A DNA stretch of 64,000 nucleotides, taken from the NCBI GenBank assembly GCA_964203275.1, contig CAXNMF010000012.1, forward strand, positions 49,722-113,721. The letters are read 5' to 3'. Position 1 is the stretch's first letter. Every line of letters begins with the position of its first letter. This document shows, in pieces, positions 17,796-27,103 of the stretch. The translations under genes were made by a program, and so were the position numbers. The stretch comes from Ga0077527 sp945862135. Its GTDB lineage: Bacteria > Pseudomonadota > Gammaproteobacteria > Burkholderiales > SG8-41. Below the pieces are notes generated by a model. The model was given only the letters and a program-made list of their open reading frames with translations, made no database searches and was not told the DNA's origin.

Positions 17796-18789
17796 ACGCA
17801 ATCTGCTTGAGGTAAGCAACCTGCGGGTGCGCCTCAGTACCGGAGAAGGTGTGATTGACGCAGTGCGCGGCATTTCGTTTGTTGTACGCCACGGCGAAAC
17901 TCTTGCTCTTGTCGGCGAATCAGGCGCCGGTAAATCGGTCACTTCTCTGGCGATCATGCGTCTGCTGCACACAGAAAGCCAGTCGCACCCGGTTGAAGTC
18001 GAAGGGGAAATACTGTTCCGCAATGGCCATTCACCGGATGTCGATCTGCTAGGCCTCGAGCCCGTCAAGATGCGCAGCATGCGGGGGCGCGCCCTGTCGA
18101 TGATCTTCCAGGAGCCGATGACTTCGCTCAATCCGGTTATGCGGGTGGGTGACCAGGTCGTTGAAGCAGTCCGTGCACACGAAAAAGTCAGCAAAACTGC
18201 AGCACGAGCCCGCGCAGTGGAAATGTTGCGCCTGGTCGGGATTCCCGATCCGGCATCCCGGACACGAGCCTTCCCCCACGAACTCTCGGGAGGCATGCGT
18301 CAGCGCATAATGATCGCAATGGCACTGGCCTGCAGGCCGCAACTGCTGATTGCTGACGAACCGACCACAGCCCTGGATGTCACGGTGCAGGCACAGGTTC
18401 TCGACTTGATCCGCGGCCTTCAGCGCGAATTCGCAATGGCTGTGTTGTTCATCACCCATGATCTCGGTGTGGTTGCCCAGATGGCCGATCGGGTGGCGGT
18501 GATGTATGCAGGACGTATCGTGGAAGAAGCTCCCGTGGATTTGCTGTTCTCCGATCCGCAGCACCCTTACACCCGCGGCCTGCTGGCCTCAATCCCGGAT
18601 GCCGGTAAAGCTGGCTGCGCGGTACAGCCGATTCCGGGCACGATTCCAGGGTTGGCCAGTCTGCCTTCAGGCTGTTCCTTTCATCCGCGCTGCTCCGCCG
18701 CCTTGGCATCGCAATGTGACCGGGAGATGCCGCCCGCCTTCACCGCAACGGCGATGCGCAGCGTACGTTGCTGGCTGCACGCGCCATGA
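17788..18789 (+). CDS. DppD-type ABC importer ATP-binding protein
   Basis: Start chosen at ATG 17788, where the conserved LLEVSNLRVRLSTGEG begins; this gives 333 residues and an eight-base overlap with dppC. Walker A is GESGAGKS (about 42-49), the Q-loop is MIFQEPMTSLNP, the signature LSGGMRQR and Walker B LLIADEPTTALD. The C-terminal oligopeptide-transporter extension GCSFHPRCSAALASQC carries the Cys residues typical of Fe-S-binding DppD/OppD tails. It couples ATP hydrolysis to import together with the next gene. Confidence 0.93.
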   Translation: MTERNLLEVSNLRVRLSTGEGVIDAVRGISFVVRHGETLALVGESGAGKSVTSLAIMRLLHTESQSHPVEVEGEILFRNGHSPDVDLLGLEPVKMRSMRGRALSMIFQEPMTSLNPVMRVGDQVVEAVRAHEKVSKTAARARAVEMLRLVGIPDPASRTRAFPHELSGGMRQRIMIAMALACRPQLLIADEPTTALDVTVQAQVLDLIRGLQREFAMAVLFITHDLGVVAQMADRVAVMYAGRIVEEAPVDLLFSDPQHPYTRGLLASIPDAGKAGCAVQPIPGTIPGLASLPSGCSFHPRCSAALASQCDREMPPAFTATAMRSVRCWLHAP

Positions 18790-19760
18790 ATGCCCCCGAT
18801 CTGCTGAACGCCGAGTCCCTGAGTGTCTCCTTCGAGCATGGACGCGGGCTCTGGCGCCGTCAGAGGCTGCAGGCCGTGCGAAACGTCGATCTGGCGATCC
18901 GCGAAGGCGAAGTTCTGGCACTGGTGGGGGAATCAGGCTCCGGAAAGACTACGCTCGGACGCGCGCTGCTGCGCCTGATTGAAGCCGATGCCGGACGAAT
19001 CCGGTTTGCCGGTACCGATATCAGCCGTTTGTCCCCGCAATCGCTGCGTCCACTGCGACGGAACATGCAGATGATTTTCCAGGATCCTTTTGCGTCGCTT
19101 GATCCGCGCATGACCGTCGGCAACATCATTGCAGAAGGCCTGAAAGTACATCGTATCGGTGATCGCGATAATCGCATCGCCCGCGTCGCCGAGTTGCTAA
19201 TCCAGGTGGGACTTGAGCCAGTCCATGCTTGGCGTTATCCACATGCACTTTCAGGCGGCCAGCGCCAGCGCGTCGGCATCGCACGCGCTCTAGCAGTAAA
19301 TCCACGCTTTATCGTCGCCGACGAGCCGGTATCCTCACTTGATGTTTCGGTTCAGGCGCAGATCATCAGCCTCCTGATGGAATTGAAGTCACATCTCGGT
19401 TTGACGATACTGTTCATCACGCACAACCTTGGAGTCGTGCGAATGATTGCGGATCGTGTCGCCGTGATGTATCTGGGCCGCATCATCGAACTGGCGGATA
19501 CTGAGACGATATACACCTCACCGCGACATCCTTACACACGCACTCTGCTCAGTGCGGTGCCCCAACCAGATCCCCGCGCCCGCAAACCTTTTGCCATCCA
19601 GCCTGGTGAACCTCCGAGCCCCGCTGCCCCGCCATCAGGTTGTGGATTTCGCACCCGTTGCCTGTTTGCCCGGGCAGCATGCGCTGCGCAGATGCCTGTG
19701 CTGGCCACACTGCACGAAGGTCATGAAGTCGCTTGCCTGCGCTCGCAGGAATTATATTAA
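18786..19760 (+). CDS. DppF-type ABC importer ATP-binding protein
   Basis: ATG 18786 overlaps the dppD stop (ATGA); 324 residues. Walker A GESGSGKT, Q-loop MIFQDPFASLDP, signature LSGGQRQRVG and Walker B FIVADEPVSSLD are all intact. The C-terminal CGFRTRCLFARAAC matches the Cys-rich tail of the DppF/OppF group. It is the last transporter gene; a sulfatase-superfamily gene follows after 25 bases and is probably in the same transcript. Confidence 0.93.
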   Translation: MNAPDLLNAESLSVSFEHGRGLWRRQRLQAVRNVDLAIREGEVLALVGESGSGKTTLGRALLRLIEADAGRIRFAGTDISRLSPQSLRPLRRNMQMIFQDPFASLDPRMTVGNIIAEGLKVHRIGDRDNRIARVAELLIQVGLEPVHAWRYPHALSGGQRQRVGIARALAVNPRFIVADEPVSSLDVSVQAQIISLLMELKSHLGLTILFITHNLGVVRMIADRVAVMYLGRIIELADTETIYTSPRHPYTRTLLSAVPQPDPRARKPFAIQPGEPPSPAAPPSGCGFRTRCLFARAACAAQMPVLATLHEGHEVACLRSQELY

Positions 19761-19785
19761 CCTATTGTTTTATATGGACAATTAA

Positions 19786-21318
19786 ATGTCTTCGCAACCG
19801 ATGAATATACTGATGATCGTAGTCGACCAGTGGCGCGCCGATACGCTGGGCTTTCTCGGTCACCCCTGCGTGCGCACGCCAAACATCAACCGTCTGGCGG
19901 CCGAGGGCGTGACATTTACCCAGCACTATGCCCAAAGCTCACCCTGCGGGCCGAGTCGCGCTTCCTTGCTTACCGGCCAGTATCTGATGAACCACCGCGT
20001 AATCACCAATAACACCCCGACATCACGTCACCTGAAAACGCTGCCCTGGTTCATGCGCGAGTCCGGCTACGAGCCGGCGCTGGTCGGTTACACCACGACG
20101 GTGCCGGATCCGCGCACCACCGACGCAAATGATCCGCGCTTCCGCACCAACACCATTGCCGACGGTTGGAACATCGTGCGCGACTTTGAGGGTGAACGCG
20201 AGCACTACCTCGCCTACCTGTCGGGACTGGGTTACGCCATCCCAGCCAAGTATGAGGAACTTTTTCACCCTGCTCCGGGCAGTGATGAGTCACTGCGCCT
20301 GGCGGCCTCCCCCATTCGTGCCGAACACTCCGAAACGGCCTGGTCTGTGGACGGCGCGCTTGATTACATCCGCATACGCGATGATGAACCCTGGTTCATG
20401 CACTTGGGTACCTTTCGCCCGCATCCGCCGTTCATGGCACCGGCACCTTTCCACGAAATGTACGATCCGCAAAAAGTGCCCCGACCGATACAGGCAGAAA
20501 CGCTTGCTGCGGAAAAAAAAGTGCACCCACTGACGCACCTTCTGCTGGACACCATCAAAGCCAAAAGCGGAGTGCAATACATGGAAGGACTTGCAGCTGA
20601 CGTCAGCATTGAAGACTGGTGCAGGATGCGCGCCGCCTACTACGGACTCTGCAGCGAGGTGGATCACCACCTGGGTCGTGTGTTCCAGCTGCTGCGCGAC
20701 ACCGGCCAGGATGAACGCACGCTGATCATCTTGACTTCCGACCACGGCGAGCAACTCGGCGATCATCATCTTGTCAACAAACGCGGCTACTTCCCGCAGT
20801 CTTATCACATTCCCTGCATCGTACGCGACCCGCGACCGCAGGCTGCGGCCACGCGAGGTCGAAGAATTGGCGCCTACACAGAAAACATCGACGTACTGCC
20901 GACCATCTTCGAATGGCTGGGCCGGGAGCAGCCCCACCAGTTCGACGGCCGGTCACTGCTGCCTTTTGTTCATGGCGACAAGCCCGAGGAATGGCGCCGT
21001 GAAGTGCACTGGGAATATGACTTCCGCGACATGGCCGGCGGCGAAGCAGCTGCCAGACTCGGCATCGACCCGGATGCGACCAGCCTTGCCGTAATCCGTG
21101 ATGAATCTTTCGCCTACGTACATTGCGCCGAACTGCCGCCGCTGCTGTTCGATCAATCAAAAGATCCGCACTGGCTGCACAATGTCGCCGATGACGATGC
21201 CTATGCCGGAACTGCGCTGCAGTATGCAAGGCGCATGCTCGACTGGAGGCTGCGCAACGCGGACCGTACGCTGACCGGACTGTCGATCAGCAAAAATGGT
21301 CTGATTGGCCGTCATTGA
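19786..21318 (+). CDS. Sulfatase-superfamily hydrolase resembling phosphonate monoester hydrolase
   Basis: A 510-residue alkaline-phosphatase-fold enzyme. The formylglycine signature is C54 in SSPCGPSRASLLTGQY (CxPSR), so it needs formylglycine-generating enzyme. Metal ligands are seen in ILMIVVDQWRADT near the N terminus and LTSDHGEQLGDHH near residue 315. Length, the NHRVITNNTP stretch, GYEPALVGYT and the WEYDFRD segment resemble phosphonate monoester/phosphodiester hydrolases more than aryl sulfatases. No signal peptide is seen, so it would act on imported substrate. Substrate class is inferred from resemblance and from the PhoD and PhnZ-like neighbours. A start at ATG 19801 is also possible. 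Confidence 0.8.
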   Translation: MSSQPMNILMIVVDQWRADTLGFLGHPCVRTPNINRLAAEGVTFTQHYAQSSPCGPSRASLLTGQYLMNHRVITNNTPTSRHLKTLPWFMRESGYEPALVGYTTTVPDPRTTDANDPRFRTNTIADGWNIVRDFEGEREHYLAYLSGLGYAIPAKYEELFHPAPGSDESLRLAASPIRAEHSETAWSVDGALDYIRIRDDEPWFMHLGTFRPHPPFMAPAPFHEMYDPQKVPRPIQAETLAAEKKVHPLTHLLLDTIKAKSGVQYMEGLAADVSIEDWCRMRAAYYGLCSEVDHHLGRVFQLLRDTGQDERTLIILTSDHGEQLGDHHLVNKRGYFPQSYHIPCIVRDPRPQAAATRGRRIGAYTENIDVLPTIFEWLGREQPHQFDGRSLLPFVHGDKPEEWRREVHWEYDFRDMAGGEAAARLGIDPDATSLAVIRDESFAYVHCAELPPLLFDQSKDPHWLHNVADDDAYAGTALQYARRMLDWRLRNADRTLTGLSISKNGLIGRH

Positions 21319-21337
21319 CAGTTAAAACGGGACAACC

Positions 21338-22936
21338 ATGAAACTTGGCACCCTGACCACCATTGTCACGCTGCTTATAGCCACGCCGGCGACCGCTCAA
21401 CTTCTTGCCAGTGGCGACATCACTGAAACATCAGCCGTACTGTGGATGCGGGGGGATACTCCCGGCAACTATCGTTTTGAAGTGTCGATTGATGCAGGAT
21501 TCGCAAACATTGCCGTACAAGCCAGAATCCAGACTACCGCCGGTCAGGACCATACAGGCCAGACTGAAATCACCGGGTTGTCACCGGCAACACGTTATCA
21601 CTATCGAGTCCGCAATAACAACGGAACACTTTCACGAACCGGCATATTCACCACGGCACCACTTCCACGCTCGGCAAGCACGCTGACGCTGCTGTTTGGC
21701 GCCGACCTTGGTGGCCAAGGTTACGGCCGTCTGCGGCCTGGCAGCGGCCTGCCGGTTGACGGCTGGCCGATTTTCAAACCGATGGCAGAAGAAAACGCTG
21801 ACTTGTTTCTGGCGCTGGGTGACATGATCTACTCCGACCGTCCGATTTCCAGCGAGGCACCGGATTTCCCTAAAGGCAACGACTACCAAATACCCAAACC
21901 TGGCCCCGGTTACGTCACCAGCGCAGACGATTTCAGACGAGACTGGCACTATCATCGCAGCGACCATCGTTATGCGAATTTCCTGGAGCGCACACCGATC
22001 ATCGCCACCTGGGATGATCATGAAATCGTCAATGACAGCGGCGGACCGGAACTGACTCGCGGCCCCTCAACAGAAGAACTCGCACGCGACTCAAGGCTTA
22101 AACAGGGTGATCCGTCACGCCCTCGCGGCGAGTTCATGCCTTGGAGTACAACAAAAAGCGCCGAAGGACGACGTCGTTCAGTATTTTTCAATCCGGATTT
22201 GTTTCGTAACGGACGCCAGGTCATGCTGGAATACAACCCGATCCGGATTCTGCCTGACCCTTCTGGGACGCATGAGCGCAGGCTTTATCGCAGCATCCGC
22301 TGGGGAGCGCACGCTGAAATCATCATGCTGGATACCCGCAGCTACCGCGATCCACGCTACCGGGTCGACAGCATCAATCTTCCGAAAACCATGCTTGGCA
22401 CAGAACAGAAGCGATGGCTGCTGGAACGGCTTGAAAAATCAGATGCCACCTGGAAAATCATCGTCAGTTCAGTCCCGCTGTCAATCGAAGGTGGCAATGA
22501 GCGTGATCCTCAAGGGCACTGGTACCGCGACGGCTGGGCTGCGGTGCAAGCGGACAATCCTTACGGTTATGCCCGCGAACTTGCCGAGATTGTTGGCCAC
22601 ATCAAGAATCGCAACACAAAAAACGTGTTGTTCATCACTGGAGACAAACACTTCTCCAATCTGTTTGCCTACGACGTTGATCGCGACGGCAAGCCCGATT
22701 TCCATGAGGCCAATATCGGACCACTACGCGCCGGTGCAGCCTCGGGCAAGGCACTGATCGACCAGTCCCTCAATCCTCAACAACTGGCGACCTATGCCGG
22801 ACGTGATCGCTTTGCCTACGGACGCCTGCAAATCGATCACTCCGGCCGGCTTGCCGTGGAAATCAGGGACGTTGAAGGCCGCACGGTGCCAGGCGGCCTG
22901 CTTCGACTGGACCCGGTCAGACCGGATCCCAGCTGA
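21338..22936 (+). CDS. PhoD-like alkaline phosphatase/phosphodiesterase, exported
   Basis: A 532-residue protein with a Sec signal peptide (about 1-20, ending ATAQ). It has a fibronectin-like PhoD N-terminal domain (SGDITETSAVLWMRGD) and then the metallophosphatase domain: LLFGADLGGQGYG, LALGDMIYSDR, IATWDDHEIVNDSGG and FITGDKHFSNL. PhoD enzymes release phosphate from mono- and diesters in the periplasm or outside the cell. It lies 19 bases after the sulfatase-like gene, probably in the same transcript, which supports an organophosphorus role for the cluster. Its end overlaps the convergent SDR gene by 20 bases. Confidence 0.88.
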   Translation: MKLGTLTTIVTLLIATPATAQLLASGDITETSAVLWMRGDTPGNYRFEVSIDAGFANIAVQARIQTTAGQDHTGQTEITGLSPATRYHYRVRNNNGTLSRTGIFTTAPLPRSASTLTLLFGADLGGQGYGRLRPGSGLPVDGWPIFKPMAEENADLFLALGDMIYSDRPISSEAPDFPKGNDYQIPKPGPGYVTSADDFRRDWHYHRSDHRYANFLERTPIIATWDDHEIVNDSGGPELTRGPSTEELARDSRLKQGDPSRPRGEFMPWSTTKSAEGRRRSVFFNPDLFRNGRQVMLEYNPIRILPDPSGTHERRLYRSIRWGAHAEIIMLDTRSYRDPRYRVDSINLPKTMLGTEQKRWLLERLEKSDATWKIIVSSVPLSIEGGNERDPQGHWYRDGWAAVQADNPYGYARELAEIVGHIKNRNTKNVLFITGDKHFSNLFAYDVDRDGKPDFHEANIGPLRAGAASGKALIDQSLNPQQLATYAGRDRFAYGRLQIDHSGRLAVEIRDVEGRTVPGGLLRLDPVRPDPS

Positions 22937-23834
22937 ACACATCCTGATTACGCTCCAGCGGATAAAAATCCGGCTTGAACGCGGGCAATACCTGCTCGGC
23001 AATGGCCCGGGGCGTCCAGCCTTCGCTGCGCTGCATGCCGCGGATCGGCCGCGACTGGCTCATCAGGAAAATCTCGTTCATGCGCGTGTAGAAGATCTGG
23101 CCATTGACGTCCTTTGCCGCATCGCTGGCCAGAAACACGGCCAGCGGCGCATTCTTGTCCGGCGTGACCAGCTGGCGCTGCGCCACACGCGCCGCCTTGT
23201 CTGGCGTATTGGAAGGAATGGAACCCGTCATGCGGGTCCAGGCCGAAGGGGCGATGCAATTGGAGCGCACGTTGAAACGCTGCATGTCGAGTGCGATGTG
23301 TTTGGACAGCATCACCATGCTCGCCTTGGCTGCGCCGTAGTTGGCCTGACCGACGTTGCCGGCAAGGCCGGAATTGGAAATCATATGCACAAAACTGCCG
23401 CCGTTCTGGTTGCGGAAATGCGTCGCTGCGGCGCGGCTCATGTTGAAGGCACCGTAACCGATCACCTTCATCACAGAATCCCAGTCGTCAAACGTCATCT
23501 TGTGGAAAATCACGTCGCGCAGGATCCCGGCATTGTTGACCACGCAATCGACGCGACCGAAGGTATCAACCGCCTTCTGCACGATGCGTCCGGCCGCATC
23601 AAAATCAGCGACGCTGTCGTAACTGGCCACCGCTTCTCCGCCGCTCTTCTTGATCAGTTGCACCACCTCTTCTGCCGGCGTCTGATCCGTGCCCTCGCCG
23701 GCAAGCGAAGTGCCGATGTCGTTAACGACAACTTTTGCGCCCTCCTTCGCCATCATCAGCGCAATCTCTCGACCGATACCTCGTCCTGCCCCCGTCACCA
23801 CGACTACTTTGCCTGCAACAATGCCTTCACTCAT
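22917..23834 (-). CDS. Short-chain dehydrogenase/reductase, 3-hydroxyacyl-CoA dehydrogenase-like
   Basis: A 305-residue SDR. The cofactor motif is TGAGRGIG near residues 15-22, NNAG near 99-102 and the catalytic pattern SNSG...YGAAK near 150-172. An acidic residue after beta-2 (VVNDIG) favours NAD. The length and the NDIGTSLAGEGTD region resemble the dehydrogenase domain of multifunctional beta-oxidation enzyme type 2, so a hydroxyacyl-CoA substrate is likely but not certain. It is transcribed alone, converging on phoD. Confidence 0.88.
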   Translation of the reverse strand: MSEGIVAGKVVVVTGAGRGIGREIALMMAKEGAKVVVNDIGTSLAGEGTDQTPAEEVVQLIKKSGGEAVASYDSVADFDAAGRIVQKAVDTFGRVDCVVNNAGILRDVIFHKMTFDDWDSVMKVIGYGAFNMSRAAATHFRNQNGGSFVHMISNSGLAGNVGQANYGAAKASMVMLSKHIALDMQRFNVRSNCIAPSAWTRMTGSIPSNTPDKAARVAQRQLVTPDKNAPLAVFLASDAAKDVNGQIFYTRMNEIFLMSQSRPIRGMQRSEGWTPRAIAEQVLPAFKPDFYPLERNQDVFSWDPV

Positions 23835-23880
23835 GGACCTGCTCCTTGTTCAGGAATGATGCTGTATCGCGCCTCAAACG

Positions 23881-23905
23881 AAAAGCCCGCGCGACGCGGG
23901 CTTTT
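23881..23905 (-). terminator. Rho-independent terminator downstream of the Bug gene
   Basis: An 11-bp stem (AAAAGCCCGCG / CGCGGGCTTTT) with a three-base loop. Read leftwards it lies 19 bases after the Bug gene stop and ends in a T run; the mirrored A/T flanks would also let it work in the other direction. Confidence 0.85.
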
Positions 23906-23923
23906 TGTACGCTGCTTTTCTGA

Positions 23924-24913
23924 TCAATGCAGCTTCAGGTTCGCAGCCTTGGCCAGCGCGCGCCACTTGTTAACTTCCGACTTGATGTGCGCGCTGAACT
24001 GCTCCGGTGTCGATCCCACCGGTGTCGATCCATCAGACGCCAGGCGTTTGGTTACGGCGGGATCCTTCAAAGCCACCACGATGCCATCGCGAATCTTGTT
24101 GATGATCGGCTTCGGAATCTTTGCGCTGCCGATGATGCCGTACCACTGGTCCACTTCGTAACCGGGCACGCCCGCTTCATCGACGGTGGGGATGTCAGGC
24201 ACTGCAGGAGAACGCTTCTTGGCGGTGATCGCCAGCACGCGCAGCCGGCCGCTCTGCATGTGCGGCCGGACACCGAACAGCGTGCCGAACCCGACCTGTA
24301 CTTCACCGGCGAGGTTGGCGACGATGCCCGCAGCCGAACCCTTGAACGGAACGTGGATCATCTTGACCTTGGCCAGATGGTCGAACATCTCGCCGGCGAA
24401 ATGCTGCAGGCCGCCGGTACCGGAGGAACTGTAGTTCAGCTTGCCCGGGTTGGCCTTGGCATAGGCAATCAGTTCCTTGATCGATTTCGCCGGCACCTTC
24501 TCATTGACATAGACGGCGTAGAACAGCGAAGTCGCCTGGGAGATGCCCTGCAGATCCTTGGTCAGGTCATAGGGCAGGTTGGGATTGGTCGCCGAGTTGA
24601 CGCTGTGCGAAGCGGAAATCAGGCAAATCGTGTAACCGTCGGGAGTGGCTTCGTTGGCGATGCTCACGCCGATCGCACCGGCGGCGCCGGTGCGGTTGTC
24701 GACGACGACCTGCTGGTTCCACTGGTCGCTGAGGTGTTTGGCCAGCATGCGCGCCGTGGTGTCGGTGCCGGCACCCGGCGTGAACGGTGCGATCAGCCGT
24801 ACCGGCTTGTTCGGATAATCCTTGGCTGCGTCGGCAGCCTGGCCGGTAATGGCGGTCGCCGCGAGCACGGCGACGGTGATCGCGCCGGCGGCGCGTTTGA
24901 AGTTCAGCAACAT
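23924..24913 (-). CDS. Bug/TctC-family periplasmic substrate-binding protein
   Basis: Start ATG 24913 has a strong GAGGAG site and is followed by a Sec signal peptide (about 1-26, ending GQA); 330 residues. Bug hallmarks are YPNKPVRLIAPFTPGAGTD, VVDNRTGAAGAIG and VPFKGSAAGIVANLAGEVQ. It is an orphan receptor, since no TctA/TctB genes are present. An alpha/beta hydrolase gene lies 146 bases upstream on the same strand across an AT-rich gap with a probable promoter (25025-25058). Confidence 0.93.
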   Translation of the reverse strand: MLLNFKRAAGAITVAVLAATAITGQAADAAKDYPNKPVRLIAPFTPGAGTDTTARMLAKHLSDQWNQQVVVDNRTGAAGAIGVSIANEATPDGYTICLISASHSVNSATNPNLPYDLTKDLQGISQATSLFYAVYVNEKVPAKSIKELIAYAKANPGKLNYSSSGTGGLQHFAGEMFDHLAKVKMIHVPFKGSAAGIVANLAGEVQVGFGTLFGVRPHMQSGRLRVLAITAKKRSPAVPDIPTVDEAGVPGYEVDQWYGIIGSAKIPKPIINKIRDGIVVALKDPAVTKRLASDGSTPVGSTPEQFSAHIKSEVNKWRALAKAANLKLH

Positions 24914-25059
24914 GGTGTTTCTCCTCTGTAAAAAATGGTTTTCCGCTGTATATGGGCGGGCAATCAAACCGCAGCGCGCCTGTACCGCCATGCGGCCTGC
25001 CATAGCACCACCGTACGCGCATCGATGATTTAATTTAAATAACTGATTTAATTGATATT

Positions 25060-25908
25060 TTAACCCATCGCTGCCTTGGCCTCACGAATCCATGCAGCCA
25101 CTGTTGCGGCATTCTGCCCCGGCGGCATCAGCGGCGACATCCGTGCATCGGGCAGCAGTTCGCGCAGGGCATGTGCGGAAGAACAGGAATGCGAAGCATC
25201 GTCGCCGGGCATGATGAACGCCGGTACATTCATCGCCAGCAGTTCTTCAGCATTCGCACCCGAAGGCATGGTGTCGCTGAACAGGTTGTCGCGCGACTGC
25301 GCAACCAGCGCACGGTAGGCTTCAACATCCTGCTTGAGGTAGCGGTCGGCAAACGCGGCATCGTATTTGATCGGTGCCGACCACGGACCGGCTTCGGGAT
25401 CGTTCCAGAACAGTCCGGACTGCTTGGCACGGGCCGCAACACCCGCGAAACCGTGCTCACCCAGATAAGCAAGATGTTTGTCGAAGTTGCTGCGCGCTTT
25501 AACCATCCAGCGATAACCGCCTACCGGCCAGTGCAACAGCAGGCCGCGCACACGCTGGGGATAATGCACGCCGATGGCCAACGCAACAGATACGCCCATG
25601 CAACCGCCGACGATGAAAGCCTTGTCGATGTTGAGATGGTCGAGCAGCGCGACGGCATGGCGCGCGTAAGCCGCCCAACTCAGCGCTTCGATGCGACCTC
25701 CGGATTCGCCAGCTTCGCGGCGATCATAGGCGATCATCATGAAATCCTTGCGCAAGGTGTCGAGCGGCTGCATGTCCTTCCACACGCCGTTCAGTCGCCA
25801 GCGGGAAATGGATGAATCAAAACCCGCGGGCGCCAGCATCAGCAGGGGCGGCCCCTCGCCTGCGATTTCATACTGGGTGCGAATACCATCAATTTCGGCA
25901 AAAGCCAT
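25060..25908 (-). CDS. Alpha/beta hydrolase with Cys at the nucleophile elbow
   Basis: Start ATG 25908 with GGAGA upstream gives 282 residues. The fold is clear: LLMLAPAGFDSS for the oxyanion region, IAYDRREAGESGG, and the elbow FIVGGCMGVSVALA, where C103 takes the usual Ser position. A late His (ASHSCSSAH, near 250) and an Asp (PGDD) could complete the triad. Cys nucleophiles are known in dienelactone hydrolase, which supports ester or lactone hydrolysis, but the substrate is unknown. It is monocistronic or co-transcribed with the Bug gene downstream. Confidence 0.87.
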   Translation of the reverse strand: MAFAEIDGIRTQYEIAGEGPPLLMLAPAGFDSSISRWRLNGVWKDMQPLDTLRKDFMMIAYDRREAGESGGRIEALSWAAYARHAVALLDHLNIDKAFIVGGCMGVSVALAIGVHYPQRVRGLLLHWPVGGYRWMVKARSNFDKHLAYLGEHGFAGVAARAKQSGLFWNDPEAGPWSAPIKYDAAFADRYLKQDVEAYRALVAQSRDNLFSDTMPSGANAEELLAMNVPAFIMPGDDASHSCSSAHALRELLPDARMSPLMPPGQNAATVAAWIREAKAAMG

Positions 25909-26079
25909 GCAAACTCTCCACCAATCAAGACGCATATTTTACTGCGACAGCACATCATGGATGACTTCCTTTGCGATCATGTGGACTCACAGGCATTACC
26001 GCAATCCGGATTACTAACTCCGGCAGCAGCAGGCAAGCCGTATACTTTTGCGCATCTTCCCGGATTAAAAGGCCACATC

Positions 26080-27063
26080 ATGAAACACCATTTCGCACGA
26101 CTGCTGCGGGCATCGCTGCTATTGTCCGGCGCGTTATTGTCCGGCGCGCCGCATGCACAAGGCGCGGACGCCTATCCCAATCGCCCGCTGCGCATGATCA
26201 TTCCCAGCGGCGCCGGCGGAATCACCGACATCATCGGCCGCACCATTGCGCCCAAACTCTCGGACAGCCTTGGTCAGCAGGTCGTCATCGACAACCGGCC
26301 CGGGGCCAGCGGCGTGCTCGGTTCAAGCATCGTTGCAAAATCCGCCCCCGATGGTTACACGCTGCTGATGGTATTCCCGTCGCATCCGGTCAATCCGGCG
26401 CTGTATCCGGACATTCCATTCGATACCGAAAAAGCCTTCGCGCCGATAACACTGGTCAGCGCGGTGTCGCCGGTGCTGATCGTCGGCAGCGGATCACCTG
26501 CACGCTCCGTCAAGGAACTGCTGGATCTCGCAAAAGCGCGCCCCGGCAAGCTGAACCACGGCTCAGTTGGTGCCGGCAGCATGGGCTCGCTCGGGGCGGA
26601 ATTATTGAGGACCATGGCCGGCATCCAGTTCACCCAGGTCGCCTACAAGGGCTCACCGCAGGCGCTGACGGCTGTGATCTCGGGTGAAATCGATTTCTAC
26701 CTGATCGGCTCAGCCGGTGTAGTCGGCCCGCAGGTCAAAGCCGGACGCATCCGCGCGCTGGGCGTCGGCTCGAAGCAACGCCTCGCGGTCATGCCCGATG
26801 TGCCGCCCATCGGCGACACCCTGCCCGGTTATGAAGCCCGCGGCTGGAACGGCATACTCGCACCAGCCGGTACGCCCAAAAGCATCATCGACAAGTTGAA
26901 CCGCGAAATCGTCAAGATCGCGCGTTCGCCCGAATTTGCGCAGGTGCTCACCGGTGAAGGTGCGACAGCCGTCGGCAACACACCGGTCGAGTTCGACGCC
27001 ATCATCCGCGCCGACATCCGCAAGTGGGCCAGGATCATCAAGGACAACGGCATTCGCCAGTAA
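26080..27063 (+). CDS. Bug/TctC-family periplasmic substrate-binding protein
   Basis: Start ATG 26080 is placed just before a Sec signal peptide (MKHHFARLLRASLLLSG..., cleaved near HAQG); 327 residues. YPNRPLRMIIPSGAGGITDI, VIDNRPGASGVLG and VAYKGSPQALTAVISGEI identify the family. The alpha/beta hydrolase gene 40 bases downstream is probably co-transcribed, suggesting that the receptor and the hydrolase handle the same compound. Confidence 0.93.
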   Translation: MKHHFARLLRASLLLSGALLSGAPHAQGADAYPNRPLRMIIPSGAGGITDIIGRTIAPKLSDSLGQQVVIDNRPGASGVLGSSIVAKSAPDGYTLLMVFPSHPVNPALYPDIPFDTEKAFAPITLVSAVSPVLIVGSGSPARSVKELLDLAKARPGKLNHGSVGAGSMGSLGAELLRTMAGIQFTQVAYKGSPQALTAVISGEIDFYLIGSAGVVGPQVKAGRIRALGVGSKQRLAVMPDVPPIGDTLPGYEARGWNGILAPAGTPKSIIDKLNREIVKIARSPEFAQVLTGEGATAVGNTPVEFDAIIRADIRKWARIIKDNGIRQ

Positions 27064-27103
27064 GCGATGCCATCGAACAAATATTCAGGAATCAGGAGAC
27101 GCC

